Shown here in pieces: positions 36,623-44,454 of a DNA stretch of 64,000 bases. The notes under the pieces were generated by a model. It was not told the DNA's origin, searched no databases, and was given only the letters and a program-made list of their open reading frames with translations. Location: NCBI GenBank assembly GCA_910575775.1, contig CAJTEY010000001.1, positions 124,001 to 188,000 on the forward strand, in the 5' to 3' direction. A program made the translations under genes and the position numbers. Source of the stretch: Lachnospiraceae bacterium. Lineage in GTDB: Bacteria > Bacillota > Clostridia > Lachnospirales > Lachnospiraceae. The first letter of the stretch is position 1; every line of letters starts with the position of its first letter.

Positions 36623-37624
36623 CTACTCCCCGGACACCTGTGTCCCGTCGGCTTTCATGTGGTACTTATCCTTGTAGATCAGCTGCGAGATGGGCACCAG
36701 CTCATACCCCTTATCCTGCAGGCCTGTAATCACTGCATCCAGCGCGTCCGCCGTGTATTTCGCCCCGTTGTGCATGAGAATGATCGCCCCGTTATTCAGC
36801 TTGTCGGACTCCACCACGCGCTTGACGATATCGTCCACGCCATAATCCTTCCAGTCCAGAGAATCGATCGACCACTGGATCGGATAGTATCCGCACTTCT
36901 GTGCATTTTTTATGACATGATTGTCATAATCTCCGTAGGGCGGCCGGAACAGGCACATCTCATATCCTGTCAGCTCCTGCACCTTGGTATGTACTTTCAT
37001 CAGCTCCTCCTGACACTGCTCGTCGGAAAGCTGGGACATGTTTTTATGGTTCTCGCTGTGGTTGCCCAGATCATGACCGTCCGCCAGGATCGCCCTCACA
37101 TCCTCGGGGTAGGATTCCACCCACCCGCCCGTCATAAAGAACGTCACCTTCACATTGTGTTTTTTGAGCGTCTCCAGAATGCGTGACGTGTCTTCATTCC
37201 CCCAGGCCGCGTCAAAGCTCAGCGCTACCTGCTTCTTATCCGTCTCTACACAGTAGATGGGCAGTTCCCTGCCGCCAACGGAACTGCTCACCGTGATGGA
37301 GTCCGGCAGAAATCTCACAATTCCCTGAATCAGCGCCACCGCCGCCAGAAGAAAAGCCGCCGATTTCGCCGTCTGCACTGCCACATTTTTCAGGAACAGT
37401 TCCCGCTTGTGCTCTTCCTTGGTCTGTGTTCTCTCCGCTGCGCTCACGGAGCCGCAGTATTGCCCACACCCTCTCTGCCGCTGTCTCTCGGCATTCCATG
37501 CCTCCACTTTTTCCGGCTCAGGCCAGGCGCCCGCAGTCCGCCCCCTGTGCTCCCTCTGTATTTTATTTTCCAGTTCTCCCATTGCCAGCTTAAACTTATC
37601 GCTCCACTTCCTCTTCTCCGCCAT
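36623..37624 (-). CDS. Membrane-anchored polysaccharide deacetylase (NodB domain)
   Basis: A 333-residue protein acting outside the membrane on N-acetylated glycans, most likely peptidoglycan. A basic cytoplasmic N terminus (~85 residues) precedes one transmembrane helix (KSAAFLLAAVALIQGIVRF). The NodB domain (about 130-320) shows motif 1 VALSFDAAWGNEDT with the catalytic Asp, motif 2 GHDLGNHSENH (metal His residues), motif 3 FRPPYGDYDN and a late LMHNG. Such proteins resemble PdaB and other sporulation-type deacetylases, but the long N-terminal segment is unusual. GGGAG lies 6 nt before the ATG. It is monocistronic, with a terminator. Confidence 0.9.
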   Translation of the reverse strand: MAEKRKWSDKFKLAMGELENKIQREHRGRTAGAWPEPEKVEAWNAERQRQRGCGQYCGSVSAAERTQTKEEHKRELFLKNVAVQTAKSAAFLLAAVALIQGIVRFLPDSITVSSSVGGRELPIYCVETDKKQVALSFDAAWGNEDTSRILETLKKHNVKVTFFMTGGWVESYPEDVRAILADGHDLGNHSENHKNMSQLSDEQCQEELMKVHTKVQELTGYEMCLFRPPYGDYDNHVIKNAQKCGYYPIQWSIDSLDWKDYGVDDIVKRVVESDKLNNGAIILMHNGAKYTADALDAVITGLQDKGYELVPISQLIYKDKYHMKADGTQVSGE

Positions 37625-37752
37625 AACAGTCTCCCGCTTTTTATTCTATGTTCAAATATATGCGGGAAACACGCAAATTTTGTATTTGTTTTCCCTGTAA
37701 TGCGGGAAATCTGCCAGATGCCGCCAATCTCAGAAAGGAGTCCGGGGCGTAG

Positions 37753-37780
37753 AAAAAGGCAGCCTCACAGAGAAGCCGCC
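37753..37780 (-). terminator. Terminator of the GlcNAc PTS operon
   Basis: On the minus strand, GGCGGCTTC pairs with GAGGCTGCC (one G-U and one mismatch position) and is followed by TTTTT, 33 bp after the nagB stop. Confidence 0.65.
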
Positions 37781-37812
37781 TTCACGTTCTGCATCATTCT
37801 ATTCCCGTTCAA

Positions 37813-38538
37813 TTATATTTCTGACAATGCCGCCTCATCTGCCACTACCGTGACGTCACCGTGAAGCTGCAGTACAGATGCCTGCACATCCGGCGCGATC
37901 TCCCCATAGATCACCTTTTTCAAAATGGGCGCCTTGTCTGCCCCGCTTACCACCACAAGAATCTTTTTCGCCTGCATAATGGTTTTGATGCCCATCGTAT
38001 ATGCCTCCTTGGGCACTTCCTCCTCAGAAGCGAAAAAGCGCCGGTTAGCCTTGATCGTGGACTCTGCCAGTTTTACGCAGTGGGTCTGCGCCTTGAAAAT
38101 GGGGCCGGGCTCATTAAACCCGATATGCCCGTTGTGTCCAAGTCCGAGGAGCTGCAGATCCACACCGCCGGTTTCCCCAATCACTCTGTCGTAGTCCTGG
38201 CAGGCTTTCGCGCTGTCGGGTTCCATGCCGTCCGGCAGAAAAGTCCGCTTCAGGTCGATATTTACCTTGCTAAACAGATTGTCGTGCATAAAATAGTAAT
38301 AACTCTGCTCATTGTCCCGGCTGATACCACGGTACTCGTCCAGATTCACCGTTGTTATGCCCGAGAAATCCAGATCCCCTTCCTGATAATAGGAAACAAG
38401 CTGCCCATAAACACCTATGGGTGTGGAACCTGTAGCCAGACCCAGAACACAGTTCGGTTTCATAATCATCTGCGCCGAGATGATGTTTGCCGCCTTACGG
38501 CTCATGTCGTCATAATCTTTCGCTCTGATGATCTTCAT
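37813..38538 (-). CDS. nagB: Glucosamine-6-phosphate deaminase
   Basis: Cytosolic isomerase/deaminase converting glucosamine-6-P to fructose-6-P and ammonia. The 241-residue protein carries LGLATGSTPIGVYGQL (phosphate binding), TTVNLDEYRGI (catalytic Asp), and LGLGHNGHIGFNEPG (His-containing active-site loop). It is the last gene of the PTS operon, so it completes entry of imported amino sugar into glycolysis; the deacetylase nagA is not in this window. The ATG at 38538 has AGGAGG about 14 nt upstream, a long spacing, but it starts the conserved fold (MKIIRAKDYDDMS); the frame extends further upstream without homology. A GC-rich intercistronic hairpin precedes the gene. Confidence 0.95.
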   Translation of the reverse strand: MKIIRAKDYDDMSRKAANIISAQMIMKPNCVLGLATGSTPIGVYGQLVSYYQEGDLDFSGITTVNLDEYRGISRDNEQSYYYFMHDNLFSKVNIDLKRTFLPDGMEPDSAKACQDYDRVIGETGGVDLQLLGLGHNGHIGFNEPGPIFKAQTHCVKLAESTIKANRRFFASEEEVPKEAYTMGIKTIMQAKKILVVVSGADKAPILKKVIYGEIAPDVQASVLQLHGDVTVVADEAALSEI

Positions 38539-38607
38539 ATTATTTTCCGTTTCCTCCTTTACTATTCCCGCATACAAGAGGCGGAGGCCCTAAGGACCCC
38601 CGCCCTG

Positions 38608-38648
38608 CCGGGCATCATTCATGCAAACCCCTTCATATGCCCGGCCTT
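38608..38648 (-). promoter_or_regulatory. Intercistronic hairpin between nagE and nagB
   Basis: GCCGGGCAT pairs with ATGCCCGGC (9 bp) across a ~22-nt loop in the 129-bp gap. There is no T-run, so RNA processing or stability, with differential expression of nagB, is the likelier role. Confidence 0.45.
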
Positions 38649-38667
38649 AAGCCGATACGGCCAATCA

Positions 38668-40143
38668 TTACAGCATCTTCTTCATTTCATCCGCCACAAA
38701 CTGCACCTTGGTGCCTACAATAACCTGCACCGCAGTCTTGCTCGGTCTCATAACGCCTGCCACACCTGCAGACTTGATCTTCTTTTCATCTACCTGTGTA
38801 TAGTCGTTAATTTCCAGACGGAGTCTTGTAATACAGTTGTCAAGAGACTTCACATTGCCCTTACCGCCGAGGCCTTCCAGAATAATGGAAGCCACCTGCG
38901 TAAAATCGTTGTTGGACAGAACCGCTTTCTTCTCTGCCTCTAAATCGTCGTCCTCTCTGCCGGGTGTCTTCAAATCAAACTTCACGATAGCGAAGCGGAA
39001 CACCACATAGAATACTGCGAATGCCGCAAGGCCCAGAGGAAGAATCAGCCATGTGCTCTGTGCTGCCGGCAGGGATGCCGAGAACAGAAGGTCGGTTGCG
39101 CCTGCCGAGAAGCTGAAGCCTGCACGGAAGCCGAGCAGTACGGTAACCGTTGTGAAAATTCCGTAAAGCAGTGCATAAATCACATACAGCATAGGGGCAA
39201 GGAACATGAACGCAAACTCGAAAGGTTCTGTAACGCCGCAGACAAAGGAACAAACTGCCGCAGATGCAACCAGACCGACCGCCACTTTCTTTTTGTCGCT
39301 CTTCGCGGTGTGGATCATGGCCAGCGCCGCACCCGGAATACCGAACATCATACAAGGGAAGAATCCGGACATGTACATACCAAGGCTCCAATCAACATCC
39401 GCACTTGTCTGACCTGCCCAGAAATGGGTCAGATCGCCGAGACCGATGGTGTCAAACCAGAACACGTTGTTCAGTGCATGGTGCAGACCTGTGGGAATCA
39501 GCAGACGGTTCAGGAAAGCGTAAATACCTGCACCGATTGCACCCATTCCAACAATACCCTGACCTACTGCAATCAGCGCGCCGAACACAACAGGCCATAT
39601 GAAGAGCAGAACTGCCGATACAAGGATGGATACCACACCTGAAATAATAGCTACACAACGCTTGCCGCTGAAGAAGGACATCCAATCCGGCAGCTTTGTG
39701 GACTTAAATCTGTTGTAGCAGGAAGCGCCGATCACGCCTGCAAGAATACCGATAAAAGGATTTCCTATTTTCGCAAAAGCAAGTGACTTATTGGCGTCAT
39801 CTGCGATGGAAGGCATCAGCGTCGTAACTGTGCCTACTGCCAGCAGGTTCGTCATCATCAGCCAGGATGCCAGCGCCGCAAGACCTGCCGTGCCGTCATG
39901 GTCATCTGCCATACCTACACCTACACCGATAACAAAAAGCCACGCCATGTTGTCGATCAGGGCACCGCCGGCCTTCACAAGGAAGAATCCAAGAAGGCTT
40001 AAAAATCCTGTCCCGGCGATGTCACCGCCCTGCATTGTCTCCGGACACAGCGCATATCCGATTCCCATCAAAATACCGCAGATCGGCAGACACGCCACCG
40101 GCAGCATCAGGGATTTTCCCAGTTTCTGTAAATATTTCATCAT
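38668..40143 (-). CDS. nagE: PTS N-acetylglucosamine-specific transporter IICB
   Basis: A 491-residue membrane permease that imports and phosphorylates N-acetylglucosamine. The IIC domain (about 1-370) has ten hydrophobic segments with the glucose-family landmarks LMLPVACLPICGILMGIGY, IPTGLHHALNNVFW and CGVTEPFEFAFMF. A linker leads to the IIB domain (about 405-491) with the phospho-Cys motif LDNCITRLRL. The HALNN and TEPFEF sequences favour the GlcNAc branch over glucose, and the nagB partner supports this. IIA is encoded separately by crr in the same operon. The ATG at 40143 has GGAGG 8 nt upstream; a GTG two codons earlier is too close to that site. ptsH lies 21 bp upstream. Confidence 0.93.
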   Translation of the reverse strand: MMKYLQKLGKSLMLPVACLPICGILMGIGYALCPETMQGGDIAGTGFLSLLGFFLVKAGGALIDNMAWLFVIGVGVGMADDHDGTAGLAALASWLMMTNLLAVGTVTTLMPSIADDANKSLAFAKIGNPFIGILAGVIGASCYNRFKSTKLPDWMSFFSGKRCVAIISGVVSILVSAVLLFIWPVVFGALIAVGQGIVGMGAIGAGIYAFLNRLLIPTGLHHALNNVFWFDTIGLGDLTHFWAGQTSADVDWSLGMYMSGFFPCMMFGIPGAALAMIHTAKSDKKKVAVGLVASAAVCSFVCGVTEPFEFAFMFLAPMLYVIYALLYGIFTTVTVLLGFRAGFSFSAGATDLLFSASLPAAQSTWLILPLGLAAFAVFYVVFRFAIVKFDLKTPGREDDDLEAEKKAVLSNNDFTQVASIILEGLGGKGNVKSLDNCITRLRLEINDYTQVDEKKIKSAGVAGVMRPSKTAVQVIVGTKVQFVADEMKKML

Positions 40144-40164
40144 AAGCACTACCTCCCAATTATT

Positions 40165-40422
40165 TTATAAGTTTTCTTCAAAGAATTTAGCGAGCGCTTC
40201 ATACGCGGCATCTTCATCCTCGCCCTCAATACGGCAGACAACCTCCGCACCCTGCTTGATTCCGAGCCCCATCAGCATAATCAGCTTTTTCGCCTCAGCG
40301 CTTTTCCCTTCGGACTCGATCGTAATCCTGCTGGCAAACCCGCCCGCTTTCTTTACCAGCAGACCTGCAGGTCTGGCATGCAGCCCCACCGGATCCTTGA
40401 TTACATAAGTAAAATCCCTCAT
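40165..40422 (-). CDS. ptsH: HPr phosphocarrier protein, Lys46 variant
   Basis: An 85-residue cytosolic phosphocarrier passing phosphate from Enzyme I to IIA. The active site is intact: GLHARPAG with H15 and R17. The second conserved region reads AEAKKLIMLMGLGI, so position 46, normally the Ser phosphorylated by HPr kinase, is Lys. A Lys there cannot be phosphorylated, so this HPr should escape HPrK/P control and not serve as a CcpA corepressor in the usual way (inference). GGAGG lies 8 nt before the ATG. It sits between ptsI and nagE, suggesting a dedicated carrier for the GlcNAc system, with a canonical HPr probably elsewhere. Confidence 0.94.
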   Translation of the reverse strand: MRDFTYVIKDPVGLHARPAGLLVKKAGGFASRITIESEGKSAEAKKLIMLMGLGIKQGAEVVCRIEGEDEDAAYEALAKFFEENL

Positions 40423-40489
40423 TTCTTTATCCTCCCTCCTTAAATTTTTATATGATCCCCCGGAAGCTCACCTATATCCGGGAGCATAT

Positions 40490-42106
40490 TTACGGCAGCT
40501 CCCTCACCGCTCTGCGTACCTTGAGTACCGCCGAGGCAGCAACGCTCAGCTCATCCACACCGATCTTCAAAAACCACTCCGTAAGTTCTGTGTCCGCACC
40601 AAGCTCCCCGCAGATGCCCACCCAGATACCCGCCTCGTGAGCATTCTTCACGGTCATCTCGATCAGCCGCAAAAGCGCCTCGTGATGCGTATCACAGATC
40701 CCTTCCAGCTTCTGGTTCTGACGGTCTACCGCCAGTGTATACTGTGTGAGATCATTCGTTCCGATACTGAAAAAGTCCACTTCCTTCGCCAGCTTATCGG
40801 AAATCACAGCCGCCGCAGGAGTCTCGATCATAATGCCAAGTTCCGCCTCACCCACCGAAAATCCGTCTTTTGCAAGATCCTCTTTCACCATCTCCACAAT
40901 CTGTTTAATCCGCTGTACCTCATCCACAGATACAATCATGGGGAACATGATGGCCAGCTTTCCATGAACCGCCGCGCGGTATAGCGCTTTTAGCTGGGTG
41001 ATAAAAATCTCCTCCCGGTCCAGACAGATGCGGATTGCCCGGTAACCGAGCGCCGGATTTTCCTCCGGCTCCAGTCCAAAGTAATCCACCTTCTTATCCG
41101 CCCCGATATCCATTGTGCGGATTACCACTTTTTTTCCTTCCATCTTTTCGAGGACAGCCTTATAACTCTTATACTGCTCCTCCTCGGACGGAAACGTCTC
41201 TCTGCCCAGATAGAGGAACTCGCTTCTGAAAAGGCCGATGCCACCGGCGTCCGCCGCGCAGGCCGCATCCGCGTCCTCCACATTTCCGATATTTGCAAAA
41301 ATGTCTATCCGCTTCCCGCTCTTTGTGATGTTATCCTGCCCTTTCAGTTTCTCAAGCGCCTCCAGATCCGCCACCCACTGGTTTTTCCGCACGACCTTCC
41401 GGGACAGGATCTCCTCCTCCGGCTCCACCACAAACTCGCTCTCAAATCCATCCACCACACAAGTCTTCCCGTGCAGCTCATCCGAAAGAGCGATGTCCAC
41501 GTTCACCAATGCCGGCAGATTCATGCTTCTCGCCAGAATCGCCGTGTGGGAATTGGCCGATCCTTTCACCGTCACAAATCCGAGTATTTTCTTTTTGTCA
41601 AGCTTTACCGTCTCACTGGGCGTCAGATCCTCCGCCACAATCACCACCGGCTCTTCGGAATTGATCTCCTCTTCCGGCAGATCCAGAAGAATGCGGATCA
41701 CTCTCTGGGAGATATCCCGGATATCCGCCGCCCGCCCTCTCATATACTCGTCATCCATAGATGCAAACAGCTCCGCAAACTGTGTGCCCGCATGATTTAC
41801 CGCGTACACTGCGTTATATCCGCTCTCAATCTCCCCTGCGGCAGTTTCCAGATAGTCCTCATCCTCCAAAAGCATCTTATGTACGTCAAAGATAGCGGCA
41901 TGATCTTCGCCCACATTTTGCAGGGCCTCGTCATAGAGTCTTGTAAGCTGCGCCTTCGCCCTGTCCACAGCCTCCAGAAACCGTTCCTTCTCGGCCGCCG
42001 CATCTGCCACTTTCTCATCCGTCACCTGAATATCTACCTTTTTATAAAGGTATACCCTTCCTATGGCAATTCCCCTCATCACGCTTTTTCCAACGTATTT
42101 ATCCAT
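40490..42106 (-). CDS. ptsI: PTS Enzyme I (phosphoenolpyruvate-protein phosphotransferase)
   Basis: A 538-residue cytosolic enzyme that autophosphorylates from PEP and donates to HPr. The N-terminal HPr-binding/phospho-His half includes VKGSANSHTAILARSMNLPA with the active His. The C-terminal PEP-binding barrel has GIGLFRSEFLYLGR, RTMDIGADKKVDYFG, MFPMIVSVDE and FSIGTNDLTQYTLAVDR. The length is slightly below the usual ~570 residues. The ATG at 42106 has GGAGG at 5 nt; the GTG at 42112 abuts that site. It follows crr by 25 bp and precedes ptsH by about 67 bp. Co-location with the sugar permease suggests a self-contained PTS. Confidence 0.96.
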   Translation of the reverse strand: MDKYVGKSVMRGIAIGRVYLYKKVDIQVTDEKVADAAAEKERFLEAVDRAKAQLTRLYDEALQNVGEDHAAIFDVHKMLLEDEDYLETAAGEIESGYNAVYAVNHAGTQFAELFASMDDEYMRGRAADIRDISQRVIRILLDLPEEEINSEEPVVIVAEDLTPSETVKLDKKKILGFVTVKGSANSHTAILARSMNLPALVNVDIALSDELHGKTCVVDGFESEFVVEPEEEILSRKVVRKNQWVADLEALEKLKGQDNITKSGKRIDIFANIGNVEDADAACAADAGGIGLFRSEFLYLGRETFPSEEEQYKSYKAVLEKMEGKKVVIRTMDIGADKKVDYFGLEPEENPALGYRAIRICLDREEIFITQLKALYRAAVHGKLAIMFPMIVSVDEVQRIKQIVEMVKEDLAKDGFSVGEAELGIMIETPAAAVISDKLAKEVDFFSIGTNDLTQYTLAVDRQNQKLEGICDTHHEALLRLIEMTVKNAHEAGIWVGICGELGADTELTEWFLKIGVDELSVAASAVLKVRRAVRELP

Positions 42107-42131
42107 CCCCACCTCCGTAATGCCAGAACTT

Positions 42132-42629
42132 CTATTTCTTGAGATTCAATACGACGTCACCGGCCTCCACGGCCTGAACCTCCGCCATCGCGATTTCCGC
42201 AAACTCTTCCGTATTGCAGACAATAACCGGCGTAATGGTATCATATCCGGCCGCCTTGATCTGCTCCAGATCAGCCTCCAGAAGCAGATCCCCCTTCTTG
42301 ATCTGCTGTCCTTCCTCCACATGTATGGTAAAATGTTTCCCGTTCAGTTTCACCGTGTCCAGACCAATGTGTAAAAGCACTTCCACGCCGTCTGACGAAG
42401 TGAGCGCCGCCGCATGCCCCGTGGGGAACACCGTATTGACCGTGCCGTCCACCGGCGAGAAGAACTGATTGCCCGTGGGAATGACCGCCGCTCCCTGCCC
42501 CAGAATCCCCTCCGAAAACGTGGGATCGCTGACCTCACTCAATGGGACAAGCTTTCCGGCCGCCGGTGCAAAGATCTCAATTACTTCCTCTTTCTTTCCG
42601 CCCCCGAAGATATTTTGAAAAAGTCCCAT
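42132..42629 (-). CDS. crr: PTS glucose/GlcNAc-type IIA component
   Basis: A 165-residue cytosolic IIA protein that relays phosphate from HPr-P to the IIB domain of the GlcNAc permease. The fold is recognisable by IFAPAAGKLVPLSEV, FFSPVDGTVNTVFPTGHA and the active-site LLHIGLDTVKLNGKHF (phospho-His in LHIG), ending GDVVLNLKK. It is the first gene of the operon crr-ptsI-ptsH-nagE-nagB. The ATG at 42629 has AAGGAG 7 nt upstream; a GTG two codons earlier is less well placed. A consensus promoter and an attenuator-like leader lie upstream. Confidence 0.94.
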   Translation of the reverse strand: MGLFQNIFGGGKKEEVIEIFAPAAGKLVPLSEVSDPTFSEGILGQGAAVIPTGNQFFSPVDGTVNTVFPTGHAAALTSSDGVEVLLHIGLDTVKLNGKHFTIHVEEGQQIKKGDLLLEADLEQIKAAGYDTITPVIVCNTEEFAEIAMAEVQAVEAGDVVLNLKK

Positions 42630-42645
42630 AAACACTCTCCTTTCA

Positions 42646-42746
42646 TAAAAAAGCCGGGCAGCCGCGCGCCCGATTCTGGTTAAAGCTCCGCGTTCTGAAA
42701 ATCCATAATTATTCGCCTGCCATCTTTACCATATATACAGAACGCG
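42646..42746 (-). promoter_or_regulatory. PTS-operon leader: long-range stem plus terminator (attenuator candidate)
   Basis: The ~165-nt leader has a perfect 9-bp long-range stem, CGCGTTCTG (minus strand; 42738-42746) with CAGAACGCG (42689-42697). A hairpin CGGGC...GCCCG (42655-42672) followed by GCTTTTTT (to 42647) lies just before the crr ribosome site. A terminator directly in front of the first gene implies conditional read-through by a BglG-type antiterminator, a ligand-binding RNA or another factor. A GGCAGGC box within the stem faintly recalls RAT sites, but the 5' half does not match. Confidence 0.55.
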
Positions 42747-42800
42747 AAAGTCCATCCTTTTTTTACATTTTTGCTAATTTTTCCTCTGTTCGTTTCTATC

Positions 42801-42829
42801 ACTATAGCATTTTATACAATTTGTGTCAA
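42801..42829 (-). promoter_or_regulatory. Sigma-A promoter of the GlcNAc PTS operon
   Basis: On the minus strand: TTGACA (42824-42829), a 17-bp spacer and TATAGT (42801-42806). Transcription would start near 42794, giving a ~165-nt leader. The plus-strand side toward 43085 (42830-43080) is very AT-rich and holds only a weak TTTACA/AATAAT pair. Confidence 0.75.
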
Positions 42830-43084
42830 CAATATAAAATATTTGTCGTTGTATTATCTTTATTTCTTTGCATTTTAGGACTTTTTTTGTGCATTATAGA
42901 CACTTTTGGTATTTTGCATATATTTATGAAACAAAGTCAAAAAAAATCTGAAAATTTTTAAAAATTTTTTCTATAAAACCTCTTTACAAATCCGTTGAAA
43001 AGACGAAATAATAGATATAGGAAAATATGGAATAAACATATATATGACACGGATGTCAACCAACATGACAAGGAGGGCGATGAC

Positions 43085-44317
43085 ATGGGAATCAGTTTAA
43101 ACGGTTTAAATTCAGGAATGGCCGACACCTACTCCACGCTGCTTGGGGGAATGAGCGGCTCTGACGGCACAGGGGGAGTGAGTTCTCTTCTGAGCGATTA
43201 CGCCGCCATCAAAAACGGCAGCTACGGCAAGATGATGAAATCTTACTATGCGAAGCTTGAAAAGCAGGAGGCAGAGGAATCCGGCGAAACCGATCAGAAA
43301 AAAGCCGGAAAAATCAAGGACAGCGCGTCCGCTTCTGCAGCGGCATCCCTTTACAAATCCGCCTCTGCACTCGGTTCTTTGAACTATGATGACCGCAGTG
43401 AGGAAAACATCGGCAAAATCACGGATTCGGTTTCCGCTTTTATCAAGGATTATAACAGCCTGATGAAGAGCGCTTCCAAAAGCGACAATACTACGGTACA
43501 AAAACAGGCGGAATCTTTGTATAACTCCTACTACAGCAATTACAAGCTCTTCGCCAAGGTCGGCATTACCTTAAACTCCGACAAGACCCTCTCTTTCGAC
43601 GAGGATTCCATGAAGAAAGCGCTTGCCGACACGGAACATGGAAACGGCGCTACGGTGAAGACACTGTTCGGAGGCATCGGCTCTTTCGCCGACAAAGCGG
43701 TCGATAAAGCAAGCCGGATTTACAGGGCTGCCGGCGACGGCGAGTCCGTTACCTCCTCCAAGGCTAAGTACGCGGGTGTAGGCTCATCGACGAGCACCTC
43801 CTCCACAAAGGATAAAGACAAAAACAAGACCGTGACGGACGCTTCCTCAGCCGACGCTGCCAATACACTCTACAAGTCCATTGAGAAATTGAGTGCCATG
43901 AATATCAGCAACAGCAACAAGGACGAGGTCTACAAAGCGTTCTCCTCCTTCGTGGAAGATTACAATGCGCTGATCAAGAACACCGATAAGAGCACCAATT
44001 CCAACGTAGTCAATCAGGCAGGCTACTTAAAGAATATCGTAAGCGGCAGCAAGAGCGCCTTCTCCAGAATCGGCGTTACCATAAATTCCGACAAGACGCT
44101 GTCTCTCGACGAGAAAAAGTTTAAAGATGCGGATATGAGCGGTGTCAAAAATCTTTTCAAAGGTGTTTACTCCACCGCAGAGAAGATGACCGACAGAGTC
44201 AATCAGATTTACCGCTACGCAACCCAGGGAGATTCTCTTTCGAAGAAAACTTACAACAACGGCGGAGGCGGCGTCAATGTACCGACCATGGGGTCTATGG
44301 TGGACACCATTCTCTGA
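43085..44317 (+). CDS. Duplicated FliD-C-like / coiled-coil protein, function unknown
   Basis: A 410-residue Ser/Lys/Ala-rich protein without signal peptide or membrane helix. Two copies of a ~140-residue unit are evident (about 85-225 and 255-400). Each carries ITDSVSAFIKDYNSLMKSA or FSSFVEDYNALIKNTDKS, then an Ala/Ser helix, then VGITLNSDKTLSFDED or IGVTINSDKTLSLDEK, then VKTLFGG or VKNLFKG. This order (DYN..., GI-L--D--L--D---, VK-LF) recalls the C-terminal part of flagellar cap protein FliD, but no other flagellar gene is near. The N terminus GISLNGLNSGMADTYSTLLG also looks flagellar-type. AAGGAGG 8 nt upstream fixes the ATG at 43085. It may be an intracellular or type III-exported structural protein. 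Confidence 0.65.
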   Translation: MGISLNGLNSGMADTYSTLLGGMSGSDGTGGVSSLLSDYAAIKNGSYGKMMKSYYAKLEKQEAEESGETDQKKAGKIKDSASASAAASLYKSASALGSLNYDDRSEENIGKITDSVSAFIKDYNSLMKSASKSDNTTVQKQAESLYNSYYSNYKLFAKVGITLNSDKTLSFDEDSMKKALADTEHGNGATVKTLFGGIGSFADKAVDKASRIYRAAGDGESVTSSKAKYAGVGSSTSTSSTKDKDKNKTVTDASSADAANTLYKSIEKLSAMNISNSNKDEVYKAFSSFVEDYNALIKNTDKSTNSNVVNQAGYLKNIVSGSKSAFSRIGVTINSDKTLSLDEKKFKDADMSGVKNLFKGVYSTAEKMTDRVNQIYRYATQGDSLSKKTYNNGGGGVNVPTMGSMVDTIL

Positions 44318-44348
44318 CAAACGAAGCGTCAATCCAATGACGCGCAAA

Positions 44349-44383
44349 GGACGGAACCAGTGATTCGGTTCCGTCCCTTTTTT
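44349..44383 (+). terminator. Intrinsic terminator after the FliD-C-like gene
   Basis: GGACGGAACC (44349-44358) pairs perfectly with GGTTCCGTCC (44367-44376) and is followed by CTTTTTT. It could also slow transcripts from the opposite strand. Confidence 0.85.
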
Positions 44384-44454
44384 GTGCATTTTATAAGCAG
44401 CTTCCCATCCAAAAAGGCGCACATCGTTCTTCTCACGTTTTTCCCGCCGCCGTC

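Noticed and set aside
40165-40422. Crh-type catabolite regulator instead of HPr
   Set aside because: Crh lacks His15; this protein has GLHARPAG with H15 and sits between ptsI and a PTS permease.
42689-42746. RAT site for a LicT/GlcT-type antiterminator
   Set aside because: Only a GGCAGGC box resembles RAT; the conserved 5' half is absent and no BglG-type gene is nearby.
42975-43040. Sigma-28 (flagellar) promoter for the FliD-C-like gene
   Set aside because: TAAA and CCGTTGAA are present but spacing and the -10 sequence do not fit the sigma-28 consensus.
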